Assembly: GCF_021353265.1 (NCBI RefSeq)
Contig: NZ_JAJTWU010000002.1
Span: 620,001 to 684,000 of the forward strand
Source of the DNA: Pelomonas cellulosilytica
GTDB lineage: Bacteria; Pseudomonadota; Gammaproteobacteria; Burkholderiales; Burkholderiaceae_C
Direction: 5' to 3'
Length of the DNA: 64,000 nucleotides
The position numbers and the translations under genes were made by a program. Below the pieces are notes generated by a model, which ran no database searches, was not told the DNA's origin, and worked only from the letters and a program-made list of their open reading frames with translations. Below are positions 62,528 through 64,000 of this stretch, piece after piece. Within the stretch, counting starts at the first letter, position 1; each line of letters begins with the position of its first letter.

Positions 62528-64000
62528 TCAGGCGGCCAGCTCGTCCAGCTGCGCTGCCGGCAGCACCAGCGTGATGACCGCGCCGCCTCCCACGCGGTTG
62601 GCGGCCCAGATGCGTCCGCCATGGGCGCGGGCCAGCCGGCGGCAGATGGCCAGGCCCAGGCCCGTGCCGCCGGCCGCGCTCCTCGTGGCACTGGACTGCA
62701 CAAAGGCCTCGAAGATGCTCTCCAGTTCGTCCGGTGGTATGCCCGGGCCGCGGTCGGCCACCTCGATGCGCACGTCGCCCCGTTCGTCCAGGCCGGCCAC
62801 CAGTTCGATGCGCCCGCCTTCGGGCGAGAAGCGGATGGCGTTGGCCAACAGGTTGCGCACCAGTTGCTGCAGCCGTGGCGGGTCGGCCATCACCAGCAGC
62901 AGCCCGTCGCCGAGGTTGGCCTCCAGCTCCAGGCGGCGCGCGGCCAACAGCGGCGACAGCTCGTGTGTCACCTCGATGGCCAGCGGTCGCAGGTCCAGCC
63001 GCTGCAGCGTCAGCGGCTCGGCGCCACGCTCGATCTTGCTGAGGTCCAGCAGGTCGTTGACGAGGCTGAGCATGCGCTGCCCGGCGCGGTGCACGTCGGC
63101 GAACATCTCGGCCAGCCGCGGGTCGTGGCGGGAGCGCAGCGTGCCCAGTTCCGAAAAGCCGAGGATGGACTGCAGCGGCGTGCGCAGCTCGTGGCTGACG
63201 TTGGCGATGAAGTCGGACTTTGCCCGTGACGACTCCACCGCGGCGTCGCGCGCCGCGCGCGTGGCGCGCTCGGCCTCGCGGAAGTCGCTGATGTCCATGA
63301 AGCAGACGACGATGCCGGCCGGCCGGCCCTGGGCGTCGGGGAAGGTGGCCTTGCTGATGAACAGGTCGCGCCGTCGCCCATCGGCGGCGTGCCACACCGC
63401 CTCGTAGCTCAGCTCTCCGCCGTTGGCCAGCAGCGCAGCGTCGCGCGCGTCATGGGCGGCCGCCTCTTCTGCGCGCAGATAGCTGGCGGCGCGCCGGCCC
63501 AGCACGTCGCCGCGGCTGCGGCCGGTGAACTGCTCCCACGCGCGGTTCACGTCCACATAGCGGTTCTCGCGGTCTAGCACCGACATCGGCAGCGGGCTGC
63601 TGGCCAGCAGCGAGCGCGCCAGCCCCAGCTGCGCGCTCAGCTCGGCCTGCGCCTGCATCAGGCTGCTCACGTCGGCCGCACTGCCCACCCATTCCAACTG
63701 GTCGGGACCCCGGCGCAGCGGCACGACATGGATCTCGAAGCTGAAGGCACGGCCCTCGGGGCTCATCCAGTCGGCATGCGCCTGTCGGGGCTGGGGGACG
63801 GCACCGTGCGAGGGCTCGAACAGCGCGGCGACGCTCGGCGCCCCGCCGAACAAGTCCTGCAAGGGCCGGCCCAGCACGCGCTGCACGTCGTGGCCCCATT
63901 GCTGCGCATAGCCCTCATTGATGAAGGTCACATGGCCCCGGGCGTCGGTGCGGAACAGCAGGTCCTGCACGCTGCCGAAGATGGCGCTCAGCTCGTGCTC
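62528..64000 (-). CDS. PAS-domain sensor histidine kinase, N-terminal part outside window
   Basis: Reads from the window end (open frame through base 64000) to a stop at 62528, 490 residues visible. Two PAS domains can be traced: VTFINEGYAQQWG with the following F/Y region, and RENRYVDVNRAWEQFTGRSRGD with its PAC strand VCFMDISDF. Then HisKA NVSHELRTPLQSILGFSE with the phospho-acceptor His and an ATPase domain with NLLANAIRFS, DRGPGIPP and GTGLGLAI. No receiver or HTH is visible at this end. Cytoplasmic by appearance. The signal is unknown. Confidence 0.9.
   Translation of the reverse strand, partial: EHELSAIFGSVQDLLFRTDARGHVTFINEGYAQQWGHDVQRVLGRPLQDLFGGAPSVAALFEPSHGAVPQPRQAHADWMSPEGRAFSFEIHVVPLRRGPDQLEWVGSAADVSSLMQAQAELSAQLGLARSLLASSPLPMSVLDRENRYVDVNRAWEQFTGRSRGDVLGRRAASYLRAEEAAAHDARDAALLANGGELSYEAVWHAADGRRRDLFISKATFPDAQGRPAGIVVCFMDISDFREAERATRAARDAAVESSRAKSDFIANVSHELRTPLQSILGFSELGTLRSRHDPRLAEMFADVHRAGQRMLSLVNDLLDLSKIERGAEPLTLQRLDLRPLAIEVTHELSPLLAARRLELEANLGDGLLLVMADPPRLQQLVRNLLANAIRFSPEGGRIELVAGLDERGDVRIEVADRGPGIPPDELESIFEAFVQSSATRSAAGGTGLGLAICRRLARAHGGRIWAANRVGGGAVITLVLPAAQLDELAA

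Overview
The window is gene-dense, very GC-rich DNA from a proteobacterium. Gene order and protein types point to a betaproteobacterium of the order Burkholderiales, most likely the Rubrivivax/Roseateles/Ideonella side of the group. The clues are an atpIBEFHAGDC operon followed by a mutarotase gene, hemE and priA, two proteins with PEP-CTERM sorting tails, a branched-chain amino acid transporter with a fused LivM-LivG protein, and many short same-strand operons with ATGA overlaps. The taxonomic call is inference from content. I found no tRNA, rRNA, CRISPR array, insertion sequence or prophage. Almost every base is coding; the only gene-free stretch over 300 bp is 26587-26904, upstream of priA.

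Layout. 1-144 is the tail of an ABC-F ATPase gene, followed by a small membrane protein and an unusual receiver-domain protein. 1320-4778 is a tight seven-gene minus-strand operon of unknown function: a PEP-CTERM protein, a DUF6916-like protein, three tandem phage-tail-collar (microcystin-dependent) proteins, a GNAT acetyltransferase and an exported DUF6916-like protein. 4878-8651 holds a MocR-type regulator divergent from a DUF2917 / Asp-Glu racemase / aminotransferase set, with a palindromic operator candidate between them. 8793-13580 is a Liv-type ABC transporter. 13583-17018 holds two GNATs, a PhzF-like protein, an AlaX-type alanyl-tRNA editing protein and an SMP-30 lactonase-like protein.

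17067-24606 is the complete F1Fo ATP synthase operon with a sigma70-like promoter, internal hairpins and a rho-independent terminator. Then come a hexose-6-phosphate mutarotase, hemE, a DnaA-box-bearing intergenic region, priA and rep. 31885-35625 holds a large O-antigen-ligase-like membrane protein and a protein kinase homologue that has lost its catalytic residues. 35791-38489 is an NtrY/NtrX-like two-component pair. 38695-42955 holds an OFA-family transporter, an FdhF/YdeP-type molybdoenzyme and a small winged-helix-like protein; both larger genes have terminator-like hairpins in their leaders.

42988-50305 carries a glutathione S-transferase, a zinc-ribbon membrane protein, a Do-like periplasmic protease, two tandem chemoreceptors that share an 824-bp near-identical signalling region, and CheW. 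50321-55907 carries an OmpR-type two-component system, an isochorismatase-like hydrolase, a Tat-exported phospholipase C and a second PEP-CTERM protein. 56044-62512 carries an Rrf2 regulator with a thioredoxin-reductase-like flavoprotein (possibly a dithiol oxidase), an SDR, a GntR-controlled polar amino acid ABC transporter and a DUF1801 protein. The window ends inside a PAS-domain hybrid-type or simple sensor histidine kinase.

The best candidate for an undescribed system is the seven-gene collar-protein operon. The degenerate kinase next to the O-antigen ligase and the CPYC flavoprotein are secondary candidates.
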